Of a DNA stretch of 64,000 nt, positions 43,283 to 51,816 are shown one piece after another. Position 1 is the first letter of the stretch. The number at the start of each line of letters is the position of its first letter. This DNA comes from Azohydromonas australica DSM 1124 (GTDB taxonomy: Bacteria; Pseudomonadota; Gammaproteobacteria; Burkholderiales; Burkholderiaceae_C), in NCBI RefSeq assembly GCF_000430725.1, contig NZ_KE387209.1, positions 188,415 through 252,414 of the forward strand. Reading direction: 5' to 3'. A program made the position numbers and the translations under genes. Under the pieces are notes generated by a model, which saw only the letters and a program-made list of their open reading frames with translations, ran no database searches and was not told where the DNA came from.

Positions 43283-43549
43283 TGCACCAAGGCGACTGGC
43301 TACTTCCAATCCCACCTGGTTTGCGATGGCAGACAACGTGATGGCGTGAATGGCTCAACAGCCTGGCATGAAACCTGGGCCAGAAATCAGCGGTAATACG
43401 CTGCCGCGTTTTTGAGGCTTGCCAGGCACGGTTCTCATCAAGGAGCGGGTAGCTCGCTACCCAAAACGACTCCGGATAGATTTGCGCAAGCCCTCTTCAC
43501 ATCACCACCCAACTGCCTTGCAAAGACCGGGCTGACCATAGATTTTCCG

Positions 43550-43713
43550 GCGGTCACGACGCGCCTTTCGGCAGCGGGCTTTGAAGGAGCCCGCCACCCT
43601 TGGCGCCCTGTAGGGCGCCAAGGGTGGCGGAACGGGCCGTTCAAGCTGTGGTTTGCGCAGCCTTCTGGGCGTTGGTTGACAACGGGCGCTACCTGAGGCC
43701 CGCTGTGCTTGGC
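43550..43713. repeat. Dispersed repeat, copy 2, with 19-bp perfect inverted repeat
   Basis: CCGCCACCCTTGGCGCCCT (43591-43609) and its exact complement (43612-43630) flank a 2-nt centre, giving a 40-bp near-continuous palindrome. It is embedded in about 150 bp that resembles 3080-3220. The right arm is followed by AACGGG in both copies. Could be a transposon end, a non-autonomous element or an attachment/terminator structure; it lies just beyond the IS1111-type element, a group known to target structured repeats. Confidence 0.55.
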
Positions 43714-43742
43714 ACTACGAGACCATCGGTGAGTACGATGCC

Positions 43743-44339
43743 CTATCGTGAAGTCGGTCGATGCTCCAGCCATCGCGTCACGCGTTCCAGTGTGTCGCGT
43801 TCCTGATCAGCCTTTATTACGAAAGCATCCATAATCCGCGCCCTCGGGGCCTTCTGTGCCACCACAGAGAGGCTTTGGCCCGTGCCATACCCGCCGTGGG
43901 TGATGAAGGGCACGAGTGTCTTGCCTGCCAAATCATGGCGCGACAGGAACGAGCGAATCACTGGCGGAGCGGTCATGCCCCAGATCGGAAAGCCGAGGAA
44001 GACGGCTTCATAGCTTTGGATGTCGAGGACCATAGCCTTCAAGGACGGCTCATAGCCTGCATCGCTTTCGCGCTTGGCTTGATCGACTGTCTGCAGATAG
44101 TCCTCGGGATACGGCTGCGCTGGCTCGATCTCAGTAAGATCTCCCTGCATTGCGCGTGCAATCTGGCCGGCGATGACCCGCGTGTTGCCCGTGCGTGAAA
44201 AGTACGCGACAAGAAACCTACTTTTGCCTGCCCCTGGCTGTGTCGCGCCAGATCCGGGTGCGATCCCGGCGCTGCCGGACATGGCAAGGAGCAGTGCCTT
44301 CCTTAGACTGTTACGCCGGCTGACCAGGATTTCGCTCAT
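43743..44339 (-). CDS. Flavodoxin-like protein with a probable Tat signal
   Basis: 198-residue protein. The flavodoxin fold begins FLVAYFSRTGNTRVIAGQIA (FMN phosphate loop SRTGNT), then VFLGFPIWGMTAPPVIRSFL and FITHGGYGTGQSL, as in flavodoxin_4-type proteins. The first 35 residues, MSEILVSRRNSLRKALLLAM with a hydrophobic core and AxPG-rich end, look like a twin-arginine signal, so the FMN protein may be exported folded to the periplasm. The ATG at 44339 has AGAGG upstream; longer starts lack any signature. It precedes no partner on its strand; upstream (44340-44661) is 320 bp of unassigned sequence and then the Mo-hydroxylase genes. Confidence 0.8.
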   Translation of the reverse strand: MSEILVSRRNSLRKALLLAMSGSAGIAPGSGATQPGAGKSRFLVAYFSRTGNTRVIAGQIARAMQGDLTEIEPAQPYPEDYLQTVDQAKRESDAGYEPSLKAMVLDIQSYEAVFLGFPIWGMTAPPVIRSFLSRHDLAGKTLVPFITHGGYGTGQSLSVVAQKAPRARIMDAFVIKADQERDTLERVTRWLEHRPTSR

Positions 44340-44661
44340 CAGGTGCCTCTGCATTGCCAGGAAAGTCGGATCTCTATACGGCCAAAGACAGATGTGGGGC
44401 CAACCAATTTTCCTCAGGGAACAGGGTTGGCAAAGGCCAGCGCACCGCATCAGAGGATGCGGTGCAACAAGTTTAGTGACGGGCGCCTCAATCCAACAGC
44501 GGCATCGATGTGCCAAAGCGGAACTGACATCGGTACCCTGCTTCAATCTTGCAGTTGCCGGCTCAACAGTTTTGGTGTAAACAAGCATCGCATCGCATGA
44601 ATGCCGGTGCAATGCTTTCGGCACGAACAACTGGAGTTACATGCCAGGTGCGTCGGCCGAA

Positions 44662-46971
44662 TCAAATTGAGAATCCCTCACGCGTGATGGGCAGGGTCCG
44701 AATGCGGTGCCCGGTGAGCGTGAACACCGCGTTGCAGACAGCGGGTGCCAATGGCGGGAACGCAGGCTCGCCTACGCCAGTAGGCGGATAATCAGTGTTG
44801 AGAAAATGGACGTCGATCACTGGCGTTACCGGCATGCGTGCGATCGCGTATTGATGGAAGTTCTTCTGCTCGATCTGTCCGCGCTCCATGGTCAGCTCGA
44901 GCGACATCGTGCTGATTGCATCGACGACACACCCCTGCACCTGGTTCTCGGCAGACGAGAGGTCCATGATAGGCCCGATGTCGCCAACCACCCACACCTT
45001 GTGCACGGTGATCTTCTTGTTGGCATCGACGCTGACTTCGGCCACCTCCGCAAAGTGCCCTTGGTGGCAAAAGTGGAAGGCGATGCCGAGTGCATGTCCC
45101 TTTCGCAGGCTGCGCTGATTCCATCCCGAGCGCTGCGCTGCGCTGCGGATCACTGAGGCCGCACGTTCTGGTACATGCACAGGTCGTCCCGGCGGTGTAC
45201 CAGTGTGACTGCCGTGGCGGGTTCCCGTCACCTCAAGCAGGAACTCCACGTGGTCGCGCCGGGCAGTGGTTGACAACTCGTGCATGAACGATTGCACTAC
45301 CCAGGCGGCGGTGTTAGCGCCTGGCGCACGCCAGGATCCTGTAGGCATGCGCAGCGGCATCAGGGTCTGGGATGCACGGTAGCGCGGCACATTGAGCGCG
45401 GGGAATTCGTTGCCTTGCCAATTGGCCGCAGTGACGGCAGCGCCACCCTCGCTCTTGAAATGCACCAGATGCGAGTTCCACGCTGCGATACGACCTTGAC
45501 CGTCCAATGCGGCCTTGAACGACATGAAGCCTGCGGGCCGGATGAAGTCATGCTCCATGTCGTCTTCGCGCAGGTTGACCAACTTGATCGGGACGCCACC
45601 AGCTTGCTTGGATATCTGGGTCGCTTCAATGACGTTGTCGTTGACCAGACGCCGGCCAAAGCCCCCACCTAGCCGCAACTGGTGGAGGTTGACCTTGCCG
45701 GCTTGCACGCCAAACAACGAGGACAGTAGCGAGCGAGCAGCGGTCGGTGTTTGTGACGCAGCCCAGATCTCGATGCTGTCGCCGGCTGCGTCCTTTCGGT
45801 ACCAAGCAGTGCATGTCTGCGGCTCCATCTGTGCATGGGCCACAAAGCCGTAAGTGTAAGTACCTTCCACGCGCTTGCCCGGCGCGACGTTCGACAGCAC
45901 CTCGTCAACATCGCCGATCGCTTGCACGACCTGGGCGCCCACGATCTCTTGCCTCAACTCCTGTGCCTTGGCAGCGTGTGCGCTCCAGCTGTCCGTGGAG
46001 GCACCGCTTTCATCCCAAACGACCTGAAGCTGACGGCGCGCCGATATCGCCGACCAAGTGTCCTTGGCAACGATCGCCACGCCGTTCAACATCTCGGTCG
46101 GCTTACCTGTGCCTTCGACAATGAACGCATGCCTTACGCCGGGCAATTGACGCACGACATCAAGATTTGCACTGCGCACCCGGCCATATACCGCCGGACA
46201 CTTGAGGAACACTGCCACCCCCATGTCCGGCAATTGCACATCCATGCCGAACAAAGGCTGGCCGGTGACGATTTTCAGTCCATCGATCCCCTTGTGTTTC
46301 CTGCCTAACAGCCTAAAGTCCTTGCGATCTTTCAGTTGGAGGCTTTGCAGGTCAGGTACGGGCAGCAACGCGGCTTCAGTCGCAACCTCGCCATAGCGCA
46401 GGCTGCGGCGACTCGGTGTATGCAACAGCACGCTGTCATGGGTAGTGATTTCCGACACCAGCACGTTCCAACGCTTGGCGGCCGCTGCCACCAGCAGCGC
46501 ACGCGCGCCGGCACCAGCCTGGCGCAGCGTCATCCAGTTGTTGGCCACTGACAGCGAACCGCCGGCAAGCTGCAGCCCGTACAGCGCGGCGTCAATGGGG
46601 GACTGATCAATGCGCACGTCGGCCCAGTCGGCATCAAGCTCCTCGGCCAAGATCAAGCCGAAAGCTGTTTTCACGCCTTGGCCGATCTCAGGGTTTTTCG
46701 CGAACAACGTGATAGTGCCGTCTGGTGCAATGCGCACATAGGCGGCGGGGGCGAATGACGGAGCGGAATTGACCATCTGCGCCTGTACCGGTTCCGGGAC
46801 GGCAACGCCAATTCCGACAAACAGACCTGCGCCCGCGCCTGCGGTCAGCTTTATGAAGCCGCGGCGCGACAACGGCGCCGCATTCACCACGGGATCGCTG
46901 GCTTGCCTGGCACTTTCAAGACCGGCGAGCCAGTCTTGCGCTTCGGCGTCGTTGCGATTGAGCGGGTTCAT
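44662..46971 (-). CDS. Molybdopterin-binding subunit of a two-subunit Mo hydroxylase (isoquinoline 1-oxidoreductase beta-like)
   Basis: 769-residue xanthine-dehydrogenase-family large subunit. It has a Tat signal (PLSRRGFIKLTAGAGAG), EIGQGVKTAFGLILAEELD, LRLGGGFGRRLVNDNVIEAT, PTGSWRAPGANTAAWVVQSF and the active-site Glu motif GVGEPAFPPLAPAV near the C-terminus. Enzymes of this type hydroxylate N-heterocycles or oxidise aldehydes and pass electrons to cytochromes, without an FAD subunit. ATG at 46971 overlaps the stop of the 2Fe-2S subunit by four bases. XdhC at 18458 could mature its cofactor. Substrate unknown. Confidence 0.92.
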   Translation of the reverse strand: MNPLNRNDAEAQDWLAGLESARQASDPVVNAAPLSRRGFIKLTAGAGAGLFVGIGVAVPEPVQAQMVNSAPSFAPAAYVRIAPDGTITLFAKNPEIGQGVKTAFGLILAEELDADWADVRIDQSPIDAALYGLQLAGGSLSVANNWMTLRQAGAGARALLVAAAAKRWNVLVSEITTHDSVLLHTPSRRSLRYGEVATEAALLPVPDLQSLQLKDRKDFRLLGRKHKGIDGLKIVTGQPLFGMDVQLPDMGVAVFLKCPAVYGRVRSANLDVVRQLPGVRHAFIVEGTGKPTEMLNGVAIVAKDTWSAISARRQLQVVWDESGASTDSWSAHAAKAQELRQEIVGAQVVQAIGDVDEVLSNVAPGKRVEGTYTYGFVAHAQMEPQTCTAWYRKDAAGDSIEIWAASQTPTAARSLLSSLFGVQAGKVNLHQLRLGGGFGRRLVNDNVIEATQISKQAGGVPIKLVNLREDDMEHDFIRPAGFMSFKAALDGQGRIAAWNSHLVHFKSEGGAAVTAANWQGNEFPALNVPRYRASQTLMPLRMPTGSWRAPGANTAAWVVQSFMHELSTTARRDHVEFLLEVTGTRHGSHTGTPPGRPVHVPERAASVIRSAAQRSGWNQRSLRKGHALGIAFHFCHQGHFAEVAEVSVDANKKITVHKVWVVGDIGPIMDLSSAENQVQGCVVDAISTMSLELTMERGQIEQKNFHQYAIARMPVTPVIDVHFLNTDYPPTGVGEPAFPPLAPAVCNAVFTLTGHRIRTLPITREGFSI

Positions 46972-47453
46972 GCAGTGCTCCCAGTCTTGCCAGCGGCCAT
47001 GGCGTGGGCTGCGGTTTTGATTGCCATGCGGATGCGCGTGTAGGTTCCGCATCGGCAGAGATTGCGCGCCATGAACTCGTCGATCTGTACCTCGGTCGGG
47101 TTGGGGGTCTGTGCCAGTAGCGCCGTGGCTGTCATGATTTGGCCGGCTTGGCAGTAACCGCACTGCGCCACGTCATGGTCGATCCAGGCCTGCTGCACGG
47201 CCGAAAGAGCATTGTCTGCGGCCAAGCCCTCGATCGTGGTGATCTTCTGTCCCTGTGCCGCCGATACAGGTATCTGGCACGACGGCACCGGCGAGCCATT
47301 GAGATGCACCGTGCAGGCGTTGCATTGCCCCACACCGCAACCAAACTTGGTTCCAACGAGATGAAGTTCATCGCGAAGCACCCACAGCAGCGGCATCTTC
47401 GGATCGCTGTCTACGCGGTGCGATTTTCCGTTTACATCAAGGTTGATTGCCAT
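46968..47453 (-). CDS. 2Fe-2S subunit of the two-subunit Mo hydroxylase (isoquinoline 1-oxidoreductase alpha-like)
   Basis: 161 residues. Plant-type ferredoxin cysteines in FGCGVGQCNACTVHLNG and VPSC, then the second cluster domain CGYCQAGQIM and RNLCRCGTYTRI. ATG at 47453 (MAINLDVNGKSHRVD) with GGAG upstream; the longer frame has no family sequence. It has no signal peptide and would be carried across the membrane with the Tat-bearing large subunit. The gene order small-large and the 4-nt overlap are typical of iorAB-type pairs. Confidence 0.93.
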   Translation of the reverse strand: MAINLDVNGKSHRVDSDPKMPLLWVLRDELHLVGTKFGCGVGQCNACTVHLNGSPVPSCQIPVSAAQGQKITTIEGLAADNALSAVQQAWIDHDVAQCGYCQAGQIMTATALLAQTPNPTEVQIDEFMARNLCRCGTYTRIRMAIKTAAHAMAAGKTGSTA

Positions 47454-47688
47454 ACCGGCTCCATCAATGCATAGCTGCAGTTGGTTGAATGACGTGGGGT
47501 GGTGCGTGCCGACTTTAGAGAACAACGCCGGTAGTCACTAGACCGAAACCACTTCAAAGACTAGCAAGAGGAGATTGCTAATGGCTTTTGACGATATGCC
47601 TGAGCCAGGGCTCTTGCACATGAACGGTGTATTGGCTGTCGGTTACTTCGGGAGTCGGCAATGGTTACCATGAGGTAGCCTGACTTTC

Positions 47689-48850
47689 GTGGACACCCGC
47701 CTCGAACAGAGAGCAGACGGGCAAAAGGGTGAAGAAGAATTAGCGCGCGTTCAACCGGTCGTCGCAGCACGTACCAAGAAGGATATCGTTGCGATGGATA
47801 CCATCAATCATGGTCACTGCAAGCGTGGCATCAGACCTTCTCTGGGATCGATTAGCCGACCGAACGTGGCGCGTCGGGAGACCGTCACGCGGTTGTGGCA
47901 GCTGCTTGCGCAAGGACTTACCCATGAACAGGCAGCTGTTGGGGCAGGTGTCTTGCCAGCGGTGTGGGTCAGATGGTTCAGGCAGAGTGGCGGAATGCCG
48001 CCTATGGAACTGAGACCGCCGTCGGGCCGCTACATGTCGATTGCCTAGAGATAGGAGATCGCCTTGCTACGCGCTCAGGAGCATGGCGTGCGCGAGATCG
48101 CACAGCGCCTTGACCGACCACCGTCCACTATCTCTCGTGAGCTGCAACGCAGCGCAGCCACGCGCGGCGGGTACGTTGACTGTCGCGCCACCACCCCGCC
48201 GTGGCACGCGGATCGTCGCGCCAAGCGCCCCAAGCCAGCGCGGCTGGCTACCAACCAGGCATTGAGACAGTATGTTCAAGATCGCCTGTCCGGCTGAGTG
48301 TTTGCGCAGACAGACCGACGCCTAGGACCTAAGGTTGTGGCTTGGAATGGATGAGGGAACGCCCAGCGTCAGGACCGTCGCTGGGCATTGGCTTGGACCC
48401 CGGAACAGATTGCAAATGGGCTGCTGGAACGACTTCCCGGATAACGAGTCAAATTCGGATCTCGCCCGAAGGTATCTACCAGGCTCTGCACATCCATGGG
48501 CGCGTGGCGCTCTACACCGCGAGTTGGCATCCTATGCCTCGCACCGGCCGGGCGCTGCGTGTGCCACGACGCCGCAGCCGCAAGCGCGGCAGGCCATTTG
48601 TGACGCCGGATGCAACCTGAAGGAACAGACCCTTTAAAGTCATGAGCCAGGAGGTGCCTAGACACTGGGGAGGCGCTCTGATTGTTGCGCCTTGGAAGGT
48701 CCGCCATCGGCATCCTTGTCGATCGCGTTTCGCGGTACACCATCCTGCTGTACTTGCCACGCACGTGTGACCATGGTCAACAGCATGAAAAGAACGGACC
48801 GGCGTTGGCAAGACATGGCGCCAGCGCAGTACGCGAATCCTTGCCCGCCG
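47689..48850 (+). pseudogene. IS30-family transposase remnant
   Basis: Conserved IS30 blocks in order but in different frames: AAVGAGVLPAVWVRWFRQSG and GGMPPMELRPPSGRYMS; then LLRAQEHGVREIAQRLDRPP with STISRELQRSAATRGG (DNA-binding region); RISPEGIYQALHIHGR and RTGRALRVPRRRSRK; and RSAIGILVDRVSRYTILLYL with the DDE-domain context, ending around 48850. There are at least three frameshifts or stops. It fuses directly into the RES-domain sequence. Confidence 0.85.
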
Positions 48851-48859
48851 CCCCAGTGT

Positions 48860-49363
48860 CTGCTGCCGACAACGAAGCGAGTGGCGCGGCGCCGGCTGAA
48901 CCGGATGCCGGATGCCGCTACACCGTCCTGGACAGCCGACGACATGGCTGGCAAGGGTGCCGCCCACAAGGGTGGCCGCTGGAACGGTCCAGGCGGGCAC
49001 GTTGCCTATGCTGCGATTTCGATCTCGCTGGCCGCCTGGGAGACCCGCGCGCATCTGAGCCGTTCTAGCGCGCAGCTGCCCTTCAACCGCTTGCTGGTGC
49101 GCGTCGACGTCCCCGACGATGTGTGGGCTCGGCACACGCAGCTGCCTCGCCCGCTGCCGTGGGCTGGAACGCCATTCCCGAAGGCACGGTGTCCACGCAG
49201 TATCGGTTCGGCCTGGCTGGCTGCAGGCACCTCAGCGCTGCTGGTGGTGCCCTCGGTCATTATCGAGGAAGAGGGCAACGTGCTGATCAACTCGACCCAT
49301 CCGGATGCGCGAGAGCTGGTGCCCGAGAAGGTGCGCCGCTTCCTTTACGACCATCGTGTCTAA
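48860..49363 (+). pseudogene. RES-domain toxin, 5'-truncated and internally shifted
   Basis: The frame ending at 49363 shows RES-domain (NAD+-degrading toxin of Res-Xre systems) features: GKGAAHKGGRWNGPGGHVAY (the Arg of GGRWN), SLAAWETRAHLSR, FNRLLVRVDVPDDVWA, and GSAWLAAGTSALLVVPSVII with LINSTHPDARELVPEKV. Between 49155 and 49205 the matching sequence (VGWNAIPEGTVSTQY) is in a different frame, so two compensating indels replaced about 17 residues. The N-terminus runs into IS30 sequence and no Xre-type antitoxin precedes it. Probably a dead toxin left without its partner. Confidence 0.7.
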
Positions 49364-49409
49364 ATGAGTTCAACGCACCGCTGGCCAACCGACATTTAGC
49401 AGCCCTACT

Positions 49410-50717
49410 TCACGGCGGCGAGTGCGGATTGCTGAAGAGCCGCTCGCTGAGATATCGGACAAAGACGGGGCCGACCATGCGTCCCGTCGGGCCATAGCGC
49501 TCCCAGTCGGACTTGTAGCTGCGATGCAGGCCCGGCAGCACGGTGCTGGCGAACGAGTGCCGATACCTGGCCTTCACCTCCTCGCTGCACTGGGCGTACA
49601 GGCTGATGGCCTCGGCATTGCGCCGCTCCCGGGTCTCCAAGTCGGAGACGGACATCGCAGGGGATGGGACGGGCGCGGGTGATGTGGCTGTTGGGACCTC
49701 GGGCTGGACCTGGGCATCCGACGGGGAGGCCACCGCCAGGGCGGGCAGCGAACGCCTGTCGAGTACTTCTTCCAGCCATCGATGCGGCGAAGCGACCGGC
49801 TCAGCGACCGTGTTCTTCATGCGAGCGTCGAGCAGGTCCAGTCCGCGGCTGAAAGCTGCATCGCCATGGAGCTCGATGAGCCGCTCCGACCATCTGACGC
49901 CGATGCCCAGAGCGGCCGCGCGGTCGTAGAGCGCCAGATCAACGGGTTCGATGTTCAGCGCCTGGACCTCACGCTGCACGTTCGGGTTGGCGCGCACCTT
50001 GAACTGGATCTCGCTGATCGCCCTGCCCTCCTTGTGAGTCACGAGTTCGATCTCGATTTCGGACTGGCTGTTGATCTCGCTGATGGCGCGCTTGAGCACA
50101 TCCCGGTGGAACGTCTTGTACTCGCCCCCCTCTTTCATCGTCCCCGGCTGCAGGCTCAACGCATCACGCCACCACCGCCAATGATGCCTGGTAGTCAGCA
50201 TCGAGTTCTTGTAGCGTGAACAGATCTCGTAGAGCGCCAGCGCCGAGATCGACCGCAGCCGCGCGTTAGTCACCAGCGAGATCGTGGCGTACGGCATCGG
50301 CTCGAGAATGTCGCGCTTGAAGATACTGCTGTACTCCCACCAGATGACGTTCTGGCCGGCGACGACGCCGAGCTCGACCCCGCCGATCAGCTGCGATGAC
50401 GACCACCCGACCCCGTCTCGCCCGACCGGCGATTCCCACTGGATCAGGCAGGTCTGCATTTCGCGCACGATCTGCTTCAAGGTGGCGTTGTCGTTTCCGC
50501 CGTAATCGATGATTTTTGCCAGCTTGGACAGCGGTGCGGAGTAGCGGGGTCTCTCCAGCCCCTGGCGCTGCGCAACGTAGAGCATCGCGTTGTACATCTT
50601 GCGCGCGATCAGGGTCAGCGAAACGGAGGACGCCCGCATTACGAGCATGCGCTCGGACTTGCGTAACTGCTGCGGTTCGTTGCTTGCGCTGCTGGTCTTC
50701 TTTGGAAGCGGCGGCAT
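49410..50717 (-). CDS. Plasmid replication initiator, Rep_3 (RepB) family
   Basis: 435-residue initiator of iteron-type replicons. Two winged-helix domains: N-terminal SLTLIARKMYNAMLYVAQRQ, SKLAKIIDYGGNDNATLKQI and QTCLIQWES; second with RSISALALYEICSRYKN, then KTFHDVLKRAISEINSQSE-type sequence (KTFHRDVLKRAISEIN). A Pro/Ser/Ala linker at about 330-370 leads to a C-terminal segment (SVSDLETRERRNAEAISLYA). Start ATG at 50717. It would bind the iterons at 51256-51650 and melt the AT-rich DNA beside them. It is divergent from parAB. This places the window on a plasmid or secondary replicon. Confidence 0.88.
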   Translation of the reverse strand: MPPLPKKTSSASNEPQQLRKSERMLVMRASSVSLTLIARKMYNAMLYVAQRQGLERPRYSAPLSKLAKIIDYGGNDNATLKQIVREMQTCLIQWESPVGRDGVGWSSSQLIGGVELGVVAGQNVIWWEYSSIFKRDILEPMPYATISLVTNARLRSISALALYEICSRYKNSMLTTRHHWRWWRDALSLQPGTMKEGGEYKTFHRDVLKRAISEINSQSEIEIELVTHKEGRAISEIQFKVRANPNVQREVQALNIEPVDLALYDRAAALGIGVRWSERLIELHGDAAFSRGLDLLDARMKNTVAEPVASPHRWLEEVLDRRSLPALAVASPSDAQVQPEVPTATSPAPVPSPAMSVSDLETRERRNAEAISLYAQCSEEVKARYRHSFASTVLPGLHRSYKSDWERYGPTGRMVGPVFVRYLSERLFSNPHSPP

Positions 50718-51255
50718 CGGTGAGTCTCCTTCGCCCAGTATCTCACCTCAAGCCGCACTGCCGTGACGGCCGGATTGCCTGCCTTGCCGCTTGTGGTGCG
50801 ATGGCAGCGATTCAGTGCTCACTCGCCTGTCGGGCGTCCCGCGATGATGTTGGCTCTCGGGTGCCGGCACGCGATAGCGAAGCACAGCCGCACCCAGGCG
50901 CTACGAGGATCCTGGCTGTGCCCAACCCCGCTTGCGAGTCGTTACTTGGCCAAGGACGGCGGCATTTGCGCTTCCCGCTGTCGAGAGGTCACCCCTTCCG
51001 CTCGGTTCAAGCCAATGCGCTGGCCGCCCGGCAATGCCCATCGCGAATACACCGCACCAGCGTCTGCTCAACGTAGGCTTCGGGGACAGTTCTTGCACGC
51101 GCTTTGTTGAGACCCCAACCCGATGCTGCCCAGTCGCCGCCGACGGTTTGACCATCAACTCCGCAGTGGCCTGCGGACTTCCGGGGAAACAAGAACGGCC
51201 GGGGGCATGCGCTTAGCGCCAAGACGTCTGCCGTAGCCTGCATTTTTCCTGGAGT
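50718..51255. other. Upstream region of rep, no gene recognised
   Basis: About 540 bp between the rep start and the first iteron. It must contain the rep promoter but I see no clear consensus hexamers or repeats. Open frames lack family features. Confidence 0.4.
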
Positions 51256-51720
51256 CAAAGGTGAGACGTTTCCTGAGGGAAACGGTGCTGGACGCGGTGC
51301 AAAGGTGAGATGTTTCCGGTGGGAGCGTTGGCTCGAACGCTCGAGCCTGCTTCCTGGGCCCTTGAATGCGGCCGGTATTTCATCAGGAGAAAACCGACCT
51401 ACATTTCCGCGGCTGTCGCGCTGATCGCTACAGCGCATGACGCCCTAAAGGTGAGATGTTTCCTGGGGACCGGCTCGTTCCGGAGAGGGTACGGGGTTGT
51501 TTGCCCATTGTTGGTAGCTCTGGCGGCTCGACCTGACCCAAGCTTTCCGCTTTCAACTCACTCAAGGCCCCGGAATCGTCTCACCAGTCCCCAGCTATCA
51601 ACACACCTGTTGCCGTTTTCGACACACCGCCCCCCCGGTATCAACTCACCAAATATGAGCTAAGCTATTGATTTCAAATGATTTTTCAGGCGTTGTATTT
51701 GTCTTGGTAGTTGGTTGTAT
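51256..51720. other. Candidate replication origin (iterons plus AT-rich DNA)
   Basis: Three copies of AAAGGTGAGAYGTTTCC start at 51257, 51301 and 51447. Five copies of the same core in reverse (TCRWCWCACC; clearest TCAACTCACC at 51641-51650) start at 51553, 51576, 51598, 51619 and 51641, about 21-23 bp apart, i.e. two helical turns. Copy 2 of the reverse set (GGTGAGACGATTCC when complemented) links both sets. AT-rich sequence follows at 51651-51720. Iterons next to an AT-rich unwinding region and near a Rep_3 gene are the normal layout of such an origin. Confidence 0.75.
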
Positions 51721-51751
51721 TTCTGTATCTTCGTAGTCGCGCTGCTAGGAG

Positions 51752-51794
51752 GAGTCCGCGATTTATGATCGAATTCGGAAAATTTCACGGACTC
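51752..51794. promoter_or_regulatory. Inverted repeat upstream of parA
   Basis: GAGTCCG (51752-51758) and CGGACTC (51788-51794) are exact complements 29 bp apart, with a second small inverted repeat CGAT-TTATG-ATCG (51759-51771) inside. Located 23 bp before the parA start. In type Ia partition systems ParA represses its own operon through an inverted repeat here, so this is a candidate ParA operator (inference). Confidence 0.5.
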
Positions 51795-51816
51795 AGTCCT
51801 TAAGCGAGCAGCCACA

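Noticed and set aside
43550-43713. Integron attC site
   Set aside because: A GTTGGTT-like core is present but the R/L box order and a nearby integron integrase are not; kept only as a dispersed repeat.
50516-51076. 186-residue plus frame upstream of the iterons
   Set aside because: Overlaps the rep start and has cysteine/arginine-rich shadow composition.
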